Shown here: positions 41,520 to 49,400 of the stretch, piece by piece | Layout of the letters: every line of letters starts with the position of its first letter | Position numbering within the stretch: the first letter of the stretch is position 1 | Assembly: GCA_035295165.1 (NCBI GenBank) | Contig: DATGJN010000114.1 | Span: 12,501 to 64,029 of the forward strand | Source: a bacterium | Lineage (GTDB): Bacteria > Sysuimicrobiota > Sysuimicrobiia > Sysuimicrobiales > Segetimicrobiaceae | Length of the DNA stretch: 51,529 nucleotides | Direction of reading: 5' to 3' | Notes under the pieces: generated by a model | What the model was told of the DNA's origin: nothing | Seen by the model: the letters and a program-made list of their open reading frames with translations, nothing else | The model's database searches: none | Made by a program: the position numbers and the translations under genes

Positions 41520-42327
41520 TGCGCGTTCCCGGGACGGCGCTCCGCTCCGGCGACCCCGCGCCCGAAGCCGGAGCCGACGCCGCCCGGTGACGGGACGTCT
41601 CCGCAGCCGCTCGCACGAGCGCCCGGAACAACCGTGCGCACGTCGCGTCCTGGCGCCACATGCGCTCCGGGTGCCACTGCACGCCCACGACGAACCGGTG
41701 CTGCGGCGCCTCGACGGCCTCGATCAGCGGCGCGTCCTGCGTCTCGATCGAGCGGGCGGTCACGACCAGTTCCGGGGCCACGTCCTTCAGGGCCTGATGA
41801 TGAAACGTGTTCACCCCGAGCGTGTCGGCGCCCGCAAGGTCGCGCAGGCGGGTACCGGGCGCAATCGCGATCTCGTGCAGTGCCGCGTGGAGCGGTGCGT
41901 CGGGTTGAGACTTCCGCTGTTCGTGACTCCACTGCTGGCGACCGGTTCGCTCCACGTCCACGTCCTGGATCAGCGTGCCCCCGAGCGCGACATTGAGCGT
42001 CTGGATGCCGCGGCAGATCGCGAACACGGGCAGGTCCTGCCGGACGGCCTCGCGCGCGAGCGGGAGTTCGAGCGCGTCGCGCTCAGGATCGGCCGTCACG
42101 GACATCTCCGGCCGCGTAGCCTCACCGTACGCCTCGGGCGTGACATCGGGCCCACCGGTCAGCAGCACCCCATCGAGATCGTCTAGCGCCCGCTGAGGCG
42201 ACGCGCCGGGGAGCACCGGGACGGCTTCGCCGCCAGCGGCTTCCACCGCCTCGACGTACGCGCGAAACGAGTCGCGCTCCCGATCGGTCCGTGTTGCTCC
42301 AACGACACCGATCCGCGGACGTTGCAT
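41512..42327 (-). CDS. class I glutamine amidotransferase, gamma-glutamyl-GABA hydrolase (PuuD) type
   Basis: A 271-residue class I amidotransferase with LTGGPDVTPEAYGE, the nucleophile elbow VFAICRGIQTLNVALGG and the His-Glu pair in VGVQWHPERM. GVNTFHHQAL and the LIQDV segment match the PuuD/peptidase C26 group, which cleaves gamma-glutamyl amides such as gamma-glutamyl-GABA. No other putrescine-utilisation gene is near, so another gamma-glutamyl substrate is possible. ATG 42327 follows GGGGGAG at some distance. The promoter at 42370-42399 should start the operon that runs down to tsaD. Confidence 0.85.
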   Translation of the reverse strand: MQRPRIGVVGATRTDRERDSFRAYVEAVEAAGGEAVPVLPGASPQRALDDLDGVLLTGGPDVTPEAYGEATRPEMSVTADPERDALELPLAREAVRQDLPVFAICRGIQTLNVALGGTLIQDVDVERTGRQQWSHEQRKSQPDAPLHAALHEIAIAPGTRLRDLAGADTLGVNTFHHQALKDVAPELVVTARSIETQDAPLIEAVEAPQHRFVVGVQWHPERMWRQDATCARLFRALVRAAAETSRHRAASAPASGAGSPERSAVPGTRIG

Positions 42328-42369
42328 AGCCACGGGCGCTCCCCCGGAGATGACGTCACGCACGCTCAC

Positions 42370-42399
42370 ACTGTACAATGCGAACCAACGGGAAGTCAA
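42370..42399 (-). promoter_or_regulatory. promoter upstream of the puuD-asparaginase-dppA operon
   Basis: On the minus strand TTGACT (42399-42394), an 18-base spacer and TACAGT (42375-42370) match sigma70 at nine of twelve positions. The start of transcription would fall about 36 bases before the amidase ATG. It lies just after the PIN toxin gene, separating the toxin module from the operon. Confidence 0.65.
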
Positions 42400-42441
42400 A
42401 AGGCGCGCGTCCGCGGTCTCGCGGGCACTATCGCCGCGGGT

Positions 42442-42870
42442 TCACCGGTGGTCGCCTACCCACCTGATCCACGGAGCGTTGACGGCGTTCACCAGCCGTC
42501 GGTCCGCCGTCCACATCTCGCATCCCAACATCGCCGCCACGGCTAGGTACTGCGCGTCGTAGGCTCTCGGGCGATTGTAGGCTTTGGCGAGTGACCAAGC
42601 CTGCGGTTGGAGCCCCGTGGATGAGATGCCTCGAATCCGCAGGCTCGTAAACACGGCGAACGCCTGGTCCCCATCGCTGTTGCTGAGGATTCCGCGGTAC
42701 ACGTGCTCCCGCAGGACCGAGGTCACTTCGGCAAAAAACAGAGGCGCCGTCACCCGGTCGACGCCCTCTCTCGTCCACAGGCTCCAGAGCGCGTCCGCTT
42801 GCGTTGTGAGGTCGTGCGGAAGCAGCAGCATGAGCGCGATGCTGGCGTCGATGCATACTCGGCCCGCCAT
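42442..42870 (-). CDS. VapC-like PIN-domain ribonuclease toxin
   Basis: A 142-residue PIN domain whose acidic metal-binding residues are all present: Asp8 in CIDASIA, Glu48 in FFAEVTSVL, Asp105 in AYDAQYLA and Asp123 in TADRRLV. This group cuts RNA with magnesium or manganese, often tRNA or rRNA. The ATG at 42870 follows directly on the TAG of the upstream gene. The base composition is lower in GC than the surrounding genes, which fits a transferred module. Confidence 0.88.
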   Translation of the reverse strand: MAGRVCIDASIALMLLLPHDLTTQADALWSLWTREGVDRVTAPLFFAEVTSVLREHVYRGILSNSDGDQAFAVFTSLRIRGISSTGLQPQAWSLAKAYNRPRAYDAQYLAVAAMLGCEMWTADRRLVNAVNAPWIRWVGDHR

Positions 42871-43212
42871 CTACGGATGGCGCTCCCTGGACCGATCAAG
42901 GGCCGTCAGCACATCGACCGTTCCGCCGACACGCCGACGGATGCGGTCCCGCACAGCGCGGGCCCGCCTGAGTACGACCAACTGGTTCGGATAGCCGCGC
43001 TTCTCCGCGGTCCCCGCGGTCCCCCCAGGAACGCGCCGCGCCTTATCGCGACTGACGCGCGCCAGGTCATCCCGCTTGACGAAGAGCTGGTTGCCCAGTT
43101 TGCTGGCCGGCAGCTTCCCGTTCCAGATCCACCGGCGGATGGTCTCGGCGGTCCGGTGACACTCCCGCGCGACCTCCCTCACCGTTACAAGATCCTCGAG
43201 TGTTCTCGCCAC
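42871..43212 (-). CDS. excisionase-like HTH antitoxin
   Basis: This 113-residue protein has a winged helix of the MerR/excisionase (HTH_17) type at residues 10-50: VTVREVARECHRTAETIRRWIWNGKLPASKLGNQLFV. A basic tail (RRVPGGTAGTAEKRG, then RRARAVRDRIRRRVGG) should hold the toxin-binding part. It is immediately upstream of the PIN gene, so it is the likely antitoxin and self-repressor of a type II module, in place of the more common AbrB, RHH or Phd antitoxins. The start GTG at 43212 follows GGGGTGG. The family is identified from the HTH only. Confidence 0.75.
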   Translation of the reverse strand: MARTLEDLVTVREVARECHRTAETIRRWIWNGKLPASKLGNQLFVKRDDLARVSRDKARRVPGGTAGTAEKRGYPNQLVVLRRARAVRDRIRRRVGGTVDVLTALDRSRERHP

Positions 43213-43243
43213 GACGCCACCCCGTTTGCGGACAAGGAGTAGT

Positions 43244-43260
43244 AGACTACACCATAGTCT
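43244..43260 (-). promoter_or_regulatory. palindromic operator of the toxin-antitoxin module
   Basis: AGACTA-N5-TAGTCT, a perfect 6-bp inverted repeat 31 bases upstream of the antitoxin GTG. It overlaps a possible -10 region (GACTAT). A likely -35 TTGACG lies at 43283-43278 with an 18-base spacer. It is the expected place for the HTH antitoxin to repress its own operon. Confidence 0.55.
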
Positions 43261-43300
43261 CACCGGGAACAGCGCCACGTCAAGCCGGACGGCTCATCGT

Positions 43301-44962
43301 TCACGCGCGCTCAAAACGAAGCGACGCGAGGTACGCCGCCTCGTCCTGCGACGCCCGGCGCGACGTCTCCCAATCGACGGCGCGAAACCGCAGCGGCGTG
43401 CCGCGAGGCAGCTGGGCCAAGAGGCGCAGATCCCGACGCACGACCGCGGCGATCTTCGGGTAGCCGCCCGCCGTTGGACCGTCGGCCATGATGACGATCG
43501 GCTGGCCGCCGGCGGGCACCTGGATCGCTCCGGGGAGCAGCCCGTCGGACAGCAGCTCGACGCGGGCCCGGTGCGAAAGGCGTGGGCCGTCGAGCCGATA
43601 CCCCACCCGGTCCACCTCGTAGCTCAGGTGGTACTCCTCGGCAAGGAACGCCGCGACCGCCTCCGGGGTGAAGTAGTCCTCCTGGGGACCCATTACGACG
43701 CGCACCTCGGCGTCGCCGCCGATCCGGGGCGCATGCGGTCCGGCGAGCCGCAACGATGCGGCAGGCGCCCGGCGCGACGCGGCGAGGCGATCGCCGCCGC
43801 GGAGCCGCCGTCCGCCGTAGCCGCCGATCCCGCCGCGAACATAGGTGGCCCGGCTGCCCAACACCGGGGACACGTCCACGCCACCGGGCATCGCCACGTA
43901 CCCCCACAGCCCGGTGCGCGGCGCGCCAAACGAGAGCACGTCGCCCTCGGCGAGCGCCACAGCGCACCACATCGGCGCGTCTCGCCCGTTCACGAGCGGC
44001 GCGAGATCGGCCCCCCCAATCGCGATCGTGGTGCGATGGAGCGCGATGAGACGAGGCCCTGGGAACGTGACCTCCACCGCAGCCGCGCCCGGCGGGTTTC
44101 CCAGCAGCAGGTTGACGATCCGCAGCGCGAGCGGGTCCATCGCGCCGCTCTGGGGCATCCCGAAGCGCCGATATCCGGGACGTCCGAGATCCTGGATCGT
44201 GGTGAGGAGCCCTCCGTGCTCGGCGACGAAGTCCGGCCGGGATGGGATCACCGCCGGCAGTGTGGACTCGTCGACCGGTGCCCGCTGTTCGTACTCCTCG
44301 GCAGAGATCGCCGCATAGCGCACCCGGTCTCCGGCGTCGAGCAGGAACGGTTCCGAGCGCAACGGATCATAGATCCTCAGCGGCGTCCGGCCGATCAACC
44401 GCCATCCGCCCGGGCTATCCGTCGGGTACACACCGGTCTGCTGACCCGCCATCGCGACGGAACGTACGGGCACCCTGGTGCGCGGCGACGGGAGCCGCGG
44501 CACGCGAATCGGAGGGGGCAGCGTGCCCATGTAGGGGAATCCAGGCGAAAACCCCAGCATGTAGACTCGGTACTCGGCGCCGGTGTGCACCGCCACAACC
44601 TGGGCCTCCGACAGTCCGGTCTCCGCGGCCACGCCCGCGAGATCGGGCCCGTGGACGCCGCCATACGCCGTCGGGATCTCGATCAGGCGCCCCGCGGGCA
44701 GGTGCATCAGGTCGGCTTCGCGCAACCGCTCCGTGACGGCGGTGCGGACCTCCGACGCTGACGTGGACGCCGGATCGTACACCACGAGCAGCGAGCGGTA
44801 CGTCGGCACCGTCTCCCGCACCCCCGCCGGCGGGCGCGCGTCGAGTTCCCGCCGGAGTGCAAGCACGGCGGCGTTTGCCGCATCGGAGATCTCGTCGCCG
44901 CCGAACTCGACGACGAGCCCCGCATCTCCGAGCGGACGGAACTGCGGGGTCGTCACGTCCAT
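43301..44962 (-). CDS. pxpBC: fused 5-oxoprolinase subunits PxpB-PxpC (KipI-KipA)
   Basis: One 553-residue polypeptide carries both ATP-dependent 5-oxoprolinase subunits. The PxpB (KipI/AHS1) domain is at residues about 1-230 with VPTYRSLLVVYDP, PTAYGG, YMLGFSPGFPYMG and GGWRLIGRTP. The PxpC (KipA/AHS2) domain is at about 245-545 with TTIQDLGRPGYRRFG, SGAMDPLALRIVN, GYVAMPGGVDV and GPTAGGYPKIA. The enzyme opens 5-oxoproline to glutamate using ATP, together with PxpA (LamB/YcsF). pxpA is not in the window. ATG 44962 is 73 bases after alr. Fusions of the two domains occur in some lineages. Confidence 0.9.
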   Translation of the reverse strand: MDVTTPQFRPLGDAGLVVEFGGDEISDAANAAVLALRRELDARPPAGVRETVPTYRSLLVVYDPASTSASEVRTAVTERLREADLMHLPAGRLIEIPTAYGGVHGPDLAGVAAETGLSEAQVVAVHTGAEYRVYMLGFSPGFPYMGTLPPPIRVPRLPSPRTRVPVRSVAMAGQQTGVYPTDSPGGWRLIGRTPLRIYDPLRSEPFLLDAGDRVRYAAISAEEYEQRAPVDESTLPAVIPSRPDFVAEHGGLLTTIQDLGRPGYRRFGMPQSGAMDPLALRIVNLLLGNPPGAAAVEVTFPGPRLIALHRTTIAIGGADLAPLVNGRDAPMWCAVALAEGDVLSFGAPRTGLWGYVAMPGGVDVSPVLGSRATYVRGGIGGYGGRRLRGGDRLAASRRAPAASLRLAGPHAPRIGGDAEVRVVMGPQEDYFTPEAVAAFLAEEYHLSYEVDRVGYRLDGPRLSHRARVELLSDGLLPGAIQVPAGGQPIVIMADGPTAGGYPKIAAVVRRDLRLLAQLPRGTPLRFRAVDWETSRRASQDEAAYLASLRFERA

Positions 44963-45035
44963 GCGCCCGTGACGCGGCGCCGCGGTCGGGCGCCGCCAAG
45001 CGAGGCGGGCCGCGACGGTCGTGGCTCTTCTGTCG

Positions 45036-46244
45036 TCATTGGTCCCCGCACAGCGTCCGCACCGCGCACACGCGCCCCTGTTCGAGGAAGACCCGGGGAA
45101 CCCGGCGCGACGTCCGCGCCAGCACCTCGTACGAGATCGTCCGAGCCGCCCGCGCCACAACCTCGACCGGCACGGCGGGGCCCCAGAGCTCGACCTCGTC
45201 GCCCGGTTCAGCGGGCGCGTCGCCCGCGTCCACGGTCATCTGATCCATGCTGATGCGGCCGACGATGGGCGCGCACCGGCCGGCGAGCAGCACGGTACAT
45301 CCGTCGCCGGCGAGCCGCGGGTAGCCGTCGGCGTAGCCGACGGGGAGCGTCACCAGCGTCGTTTCGCGCGAGGTGCGGTGCGTGTGGCCATAACCGACCG
45401 GCGTGCCGGCCGGCACGCGCTTGCGGTACACGATCCGCGCGCACAAGCGCATCACCGGGCGCAGGGCGACCCGCCCCGCGAGATGCGGCGCCGGTGGAAT
45501 TCCGTAGAGCGCGATCCCGCAGCGCACGAGATCGAGGCGCGACGCCGGCATCGCGAGGGTCGCCGCGCTGTTGGCCGCGTGCCGGAACGCGGGGCGCACG
45601 CCCGCGCGTTCGAGTCCCTCGAGCACCCCGCGGAACACCGCCAATTGCCCAGACGCGGACGCGAGATCGACCTCGTCGGCGCTGGCAAAGTGGGTGAAGC
45701 AGCCCTCCAGGGCCACGTGCGGGAGTGCCGTGACGCGGGTCGCAAGCGGGGCCGCGTCCTCCGGCGCAACGCCGAGCCGCCCCATCCCGGTGTCGACCTT
45801 CAGGTGTAGATGCGCGACCCGCCCGACGGTGGCGGCCGCACGGCTCGCGGCGAGCGCGACGGTCGTCTCCGAGACCGTCAGACGCAGCTCATGCGCGACC
45901 GCCGCCTCCGCTTCCTCGGGCCGGATCGAGCCCAGCACCAGCACGGGCGCCGCGATCCCCGCGCGGCGCAGCTCGATCCCCTCGTCCACCGTGGCGACGC
46001 CGAGCCCCCACGCGCCGGCCCCCACCGCTGCGCGCGCGACCTGCACGGCACCGTGACCGTACGCGTCGGCCTTGACGACCGCGAGCATGCGCGCCGGTGC
46101 CGCCACGCCGCGGAGAGCGCGGAGATTCTCGCGCACCGCATCGAGGTCGATCTCCGCCCACGCCGCGCGCGTCGGTCTCGGGACCTCGGTCCGGGGCGAC
46201 GTCCCGCGCGGCGGCGGGCGGTCAGGAGACGGTCCGGAGCCCAT
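45036..46244 (-). CDS. alr: alanine racemase
   Basis: PLP-dependent Alr converts L-alanine to D-alanine for peptidoglycan. The 402-residue protein has WAEIDLDAVRENLRAL, the PLP lysine in VVKADAYGHGAVQVAR (Lys58), HLKVDTGMGRLG, GYGHTHRTSR and, near the end, VGRISMDQMTVDAG. The start chosen is ATG 46244, which gives a 20-residue Pro/Arg-rich prefix before the domain and overlaps nnrDE by 23 bases. The usual N-terminus lies at about residue 20 and has no other good start codon. Being next to nnrDE is common in bacteria. Confidence 0.94.
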   Translation of the reverse strand: MGSGPSPDRPPPRGTSPRTEVPRPTRAAWAEIDLDAVRENLRALRGVAAPARMLAVVKADAYGHGAVQVARAAVGAGAWGLGVATVDEGIELRRAGIAAPVLVLGSIRPEEAEAAVAHELRLTVSETTVALAASRAAATVGRVAHLHLKVDTGMGRLGVAPEDAAPLATRVTALPHVALEGCFTHFASADEVDLASASGQLAVFRGVLEGLERAGVRPAFRHAANSAATLAMPASRLDLVRCGIALYGIPPAPHLAGRVALRPVMRLCARIVYRKRVPAGTPVGYGHTHRTSRETTLVTLPVGYADGYPRLAGDGCTVLLAGRCAPIVGRISMDQMTVDAGDAPAEPGDEVELWGPAVPVEVVARAARTISYEVLARTSRRVPRVFLEQGRVCAVRTLCGDQ

Positions 46245-47793
46245 CGTCGACGTCGCCCGTGCGCACACGGACGAGCGCACGGGGAATCGCGTCGGCCACC
46301 TCGTGCGCGAGGAGTCCCAGTTCCCCGGAGGCGGCCAGATCGCCGGCCAGCCCGTGGAGATAGGCCGCGCAGGCCGCGGCCTCGAACGGCGGCAGCCCGG
46401 CGGCCAGCAGCGCCGCGGCCGCGCCGGTGAGCACGTCCCCCATGCCGCCGGTCGCCATCGCCGCGTTGCCGGTCGGGATGATCCGCGCCGCGCCGCCGGG
46501 CTCGGCGACCACGGTCCGCGCGCCCTTGAGCACGACCGTGACCCCGAACGACCGGGCGGCGGACCGCGCGGTCTCCACACGGTCCCGCTGCACGTCCGGG
46601 ATCCCGCATCCGAGCAGGCGCGCCATCTCTCCGGGGTGCGGCGTGATCACCACGGGCCCCGCCGCCTCTCGCAGCCGCTGCGGCTCGCCGGCGAGCGCGT
46701 TCAAGGCGTCGGCGTCCAGCACCGCTGGGCGCCCGAGTCGGGGGAGCAGCCGGCGCACAAATGCCACCGCCTCGGGGTGCATCGTGAGCCCCGGCCCGAC
46801 GGCCACGGCGGAGGAGGCCTCGACGAGCTCCAGCACGGTCTCCACGGCGCGTTCGGCGATCGTCCCGTCCGGCGTCTCGGGAAGCGGGTGCGTCATCGCC
46901 TCAGGCAGCGAGCCGGCCGGAACGGCGGCGAGGGACGCGGGCAACGCTATGGTCACGAGGCCCGCGCCGGCGCGAATCGCGCCGCGGGCCGCCAAGATCG
47001 ACGCGCCCACAAACCCGCGGGCGCCCGCGACGAGCGCGACCCGGCCGAACTGGCCCTTCTGGCCGTCCGCCGGCCGGCGGGGGATCGTGCGCTCCACCCA
47101 CGCTGCGGTCGCAAGCGCGGTAGCGATCGGCGCCGCCTCCGTAAGCGACGGCGGCATGCCGATGTCGGCGACGACCACGGAGCCTGCGCAGGCAGCGGCG
47201 GGGTACTGCATCAGGCCCACCTTGGGCAACCCCATGGTCACCGTCGCGACCGCTCGGACGCACGGCGGGTCCGCCCGGCCCGTCGCGGCGTCGATGCCGG
47301 ACGGCACGTCCACCGCGAGAATCGAGACGCCCGAACGGTTCGCGGCCTCGATCAGTCGAGCGGGCTCGCCCGCCGCGGGTCCCCGGAATCCGGTACCGAA
47401 GATCGCATCGACCAGCAGGTCGGCCGCCCCGAGGATGCGACCGAGTGCCAGGTCGTCGAGCGACGCGGCGTCGTGCACCGGGACGCGCCGCGCTCGGAGC
47501 GCGCGCAGCCGGACCGCAGCCTCGCCCCGCACCTCCTCTTCGGGCGCGGCGAGCACGACCGTGACCGTGAGATCCGCCGCGAGGTCGCGCGCGGCGACGA
47601 ACCCGTCGCCGCCGTTGTTGCCCCTGCCGGCCAGCACGACGACGCGGCGCCCGCCGCGCGGGCGCAGCAGACGCCGCGCGACCTCCGCCGTGCACGCGCC
47701 GGCGCGGTCCATCAGTGCCGCCACGGAGATGCCGAACGCGTCTTGGGCGTGCCGCTCGAGCGCCGCCATCTCTGCCGGCGTCGGGAGTTTCAC
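46222..47793 (-). CDS. nnrDE: bifunctional NAD(P)HX epimerase / ADP-dependent dehydratase
   Basis: This 523-residue repair enzyme restores damaged NAD(P)HX. The N-terminal epimerase domain (about 1-210) shows VVVLAGRGNNGGDGFVAARDLA, DAIFGTGFRG and VDVPSGIDAATG. The C-terminal kinase-fold domain (from about 235) has KGQFGRVALVAGARGFVGA, PGLTMHPEA, LDADALNALAGEP, VITPHPGEMARLL and the catalytic NAAMATGGMGDVLTG. The start is GTG at 47793. The order acpS, nnrDE, alr is a frequent bacterial arrangement. Confidence 0.95.
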   Translation of the reverse strand: MKLPTPAEMAALERHAQDAFGISVAALMDRAGACTAEVARRLLRPRGGRRVVVLAGRGNNGGDGFVAARDLAADLTVTVVLAAPEEEVRGEAAVRLRALRARRVPVHDAASLDDLALGRILGAADLLVDAIFGTGFRGPAAGEPARLIEAANRSGVSILAVDVPSGIDAATGRADPPCVRAVATVTMGLPKVGLMQYPAAACAGSVVVADIGMPPSLTEAAPIATALATAAWVERTIPRRPADGQKGQFGRVALVAGARGFVGASILAARGAIRAGAGLVTIALPASLAAVPAGSLPEAMTHPLPETPDGTIAERAVETVLELVEASSAVAVGPGLTMHPEAVAFVRRLLPRLGRPAVLDADALNALAGEPQRLREAAGPVVITPHPGEMARLLGCGIPDVQRDRVETARSAARSFGVTVVLKGARTVVAEPGGAARIIPTGNAAMATGGMGDVLTGAAAALLAAGLPPFEAAACAAYLHGLAGDLAASGELGLLAHEVADAIPRALVRVRTGDVDDGLRTVS

Positions 47794-47847
47794 TCGCGCC
47801 CCCGCGTTCCGGCAGCCCGGGTCGCGTCGCGCGTCACCGCCACGAGC

Positions 47848-48228
47848 TCACCCCGGGCACTCGGCGATGACAACGGCGGTCGCCAGGTCACGGGTGTGGG
47901 AGATCGAGACGGCCCAGGAGCCGATGCCGCGCCGTAACGCCGCCTCCGCCGCCCGGCCGGTGAGCCGCACGAGCGGGTTGCCGAGCGCGTCGTTCTCGAT
48001 CTCGATCTCGCGCCACGCCACACCCCGCCACCCGGTGCCGAGCGCTTTCATCACGGCCTCCTTGGCCGCGAACCGACCGGCCAGCCGCTGCGCCACACTG
48101 GGGGACGCACCGACGTGACGGAGCTCGGCCGCGGTGAATACCCGACCGAGAAACGCCTCGCCCCACCGAGCGATCACACGCTCGACCCGGGGCACCTCCA
48201 CGACGTCCAATCCCACCGCGCAGATCAT
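47848..48228 (-). CDS. acpS: holo-[acyl-carrier-protein] synthase
   Basis: AcpS attaches the 4'-phosphopantetheine arm to ACP. The 126-residue protein has AVGLDVVEVPRVERVIAR with the metal Asp, FTAAELRHVG, RLAGRFAAKEAVMKALGTGW with the second acidic ligand, and VSISHTRDLATAVVIAE at the end. ATG 48228 gives the normal N-terminus, and an earlier in-frame start would add an unrelated Arg/Pro stretch. It lies 13 bases after the Trm112-like gene. Confidence 0.95.
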   Translation of the reverse strand: MICAVGLDVVEVPRVERVIARWGEAFLGRVFTAAELRHVGASPSVAQRLAGRFAAKEAVMKALGTGWRGVAWREIEIENDALGNPLVRLTGRAAEAALRRGIGSWAVSISHTRDLATAVVIAECPG

Positions 48229-48241
48229 CGGCGGTGCGGCA

Positions 48242-48430
48242 CTACGGCGTACGCGGCTCGGCCGCACCCGGCTCCGCCTCGTCGACGAGCATCACCGCGA
48301 TGCCGTCCCGGATCGGATATCGCCGTCCGCACTTGGTGCAGACGAGCCGCTCCGCCTGCTCGATCACCGGCGCCTTGCACACCGGGCACGCCAGAATCTC
48401 GAGCAACTCCTTGTCGATCACGACGGCCAT
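48242..48430 (-). CDS. Trm112/UPF0434-family small zinc-ribbon protein
   Basis: A 62-residue protein with IDKELLEILACPVCKAPV, then LVCTKCGRRYPIRDGIAVML. Cys15, Cys18, Cys31 and Cys34 give two CxxC pairs that can bind zinc. In E. coli the homologue is YcaR. Eukaryotic and archaeal Trm112 activates methyltransferases, but the bacterial role is not established. The ATG at 48430 is preceded by GGGGGAGG. It is 28 bases after the epimerase gene. Confidence 0.85.
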   Translation of the reverse strand: MAVVIDKELLEILACPVCKAPVIEQAERLVCTKCGRRYPIRDGIAVMLVDEAEPGAAEPRTP

Positions 48431-48458
48431 CCTCCCCCGCGCCCCCGGCCGCACCACC

Positions 48459-49400
48459 TCACGCGCCGGCGGCGCCCGCGGAACCCTGCTGTCGAAACCA
48501 TTCGACGGTGCGCCGAAGCCCTTCCTCCAGCGAGACGCTCGGCCGCCACCCAAGGACGCGCGCGGCGCGCGCGGGCGACAGCACGATCTTGTGCACCTCG
48601 CCGGAGACGGCCGGGCCGTGCTCCGGTTCGACCGATGCCCCGGTGAGCACCCGGAGCTGCCACGCGAGCTCGTTGACCGAGGTGCCGACGCCGGTTGCGA
48701 TGTGCATCGGCTGGTCGATGTGCCGCCCGATCGCGCGGAGGTTCGCCTCCGCGACGTCGCCCGCGTACACGAAGTCGCGCACCTGCGTCCCGTCGCCGAA
48801 GATCGTGGGACGCCGTCCCGCGAGCAACGCCTCGGTGAAGATCGCGATGACGCCGGCCTCGGTCTGGGGATCCTGGCGCGGTCCGTAGACGTTGCCGTAG
48901 CGCAGCACCGTCGTGTTCAGCCCCGGCATGCGCCGGTAGTACCCGAGGTATTGCTCCCCAAGGTACTTGTGGAATCCGTACGGCGACGTCGGCAGGATCG
49001 GATCGTCCTCGTCCACCGGCAGCCGCGCCGGCTCACCGTACAGCGCGCCGGCCGTGGACGAGAAAATGATCTGGGACACGTGATGGCGGGCCGCCAGCTC
49101 GAGCACCCGCAGCGTCCCCAGCACGTTGGTCTCCGCGTCCGCGACCGGGTTGGCGATCGACGCGCGGACGTTCGCCTCGGCGGCGTGGTGCGATACGACC
49201 TCGGGGCGCTCCTCCCGGAAGACCTCCGCGAGCTCGGGCCGCCGGATGTCCATGCGATAGAACATCACCCCCGGCGGCGTGTTGTTGCGCCGGCCGCCGC
49301 TCAACACGTCCACGACCGCGACGTGGTGGCCCGCGTCGCGGTACGCCTCCGCGACGTGCGACCCGACAAATCCCGCTCCACCGGTCACGAGGATTCTCAT
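48459..49400 (-). CDS. NAD-dependent sugar epimerase/dehydratase, UDP-glucose 4-epimerase-like
   Basis: The 313-residue extended SDR has the NAD loop GGAGFVGSH (7-15), HHAAEANVRASIANP and STAGALYGEP with the Ser/Thr, and Tyr141-x3-Lys145 in SPYGFHK. LRYGNVYGPRQDP and GDGTQVRDFVYAGDVAEAN follow. The sequence is closest to GalE-type enzymes that epimerise UDP-glucose, UDP-GlcNAc or related sugars. ATG 49400 overlaps the glmS stop as ATGA, so the two genes are translationally coupled, and a GlcNAc-derived substrate is plausible. Confidence 0.88.
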   Translation of the reverse strand: MRILVTGGAGFVGSHVAEAYRDAGHHVAVVDVLSGGRRNNTPPGVMFYRMDIRRPELAEVFREERPEVVSHHAAEANVRASIANPVADAETNVLGTLRVLELAARHHVSQIIFSSTAGALYGEPARLPVDEDDPILPTSPYGFHKYLGEQYLGYYRRMPGLNTTVLRYGNVYGPRQDPQTEAGVIAIFTEALLAGRRPTIFGDGTQVRDFVYAGDVAEANLRAIGRHIDQPMHIATGVGTSVNELAWQLRVLTGASVEPEHGPAVSGEVHKIVLSPARAARVLGWRPSVSLEEGLRRTVEWFRQQGSAGAAGA

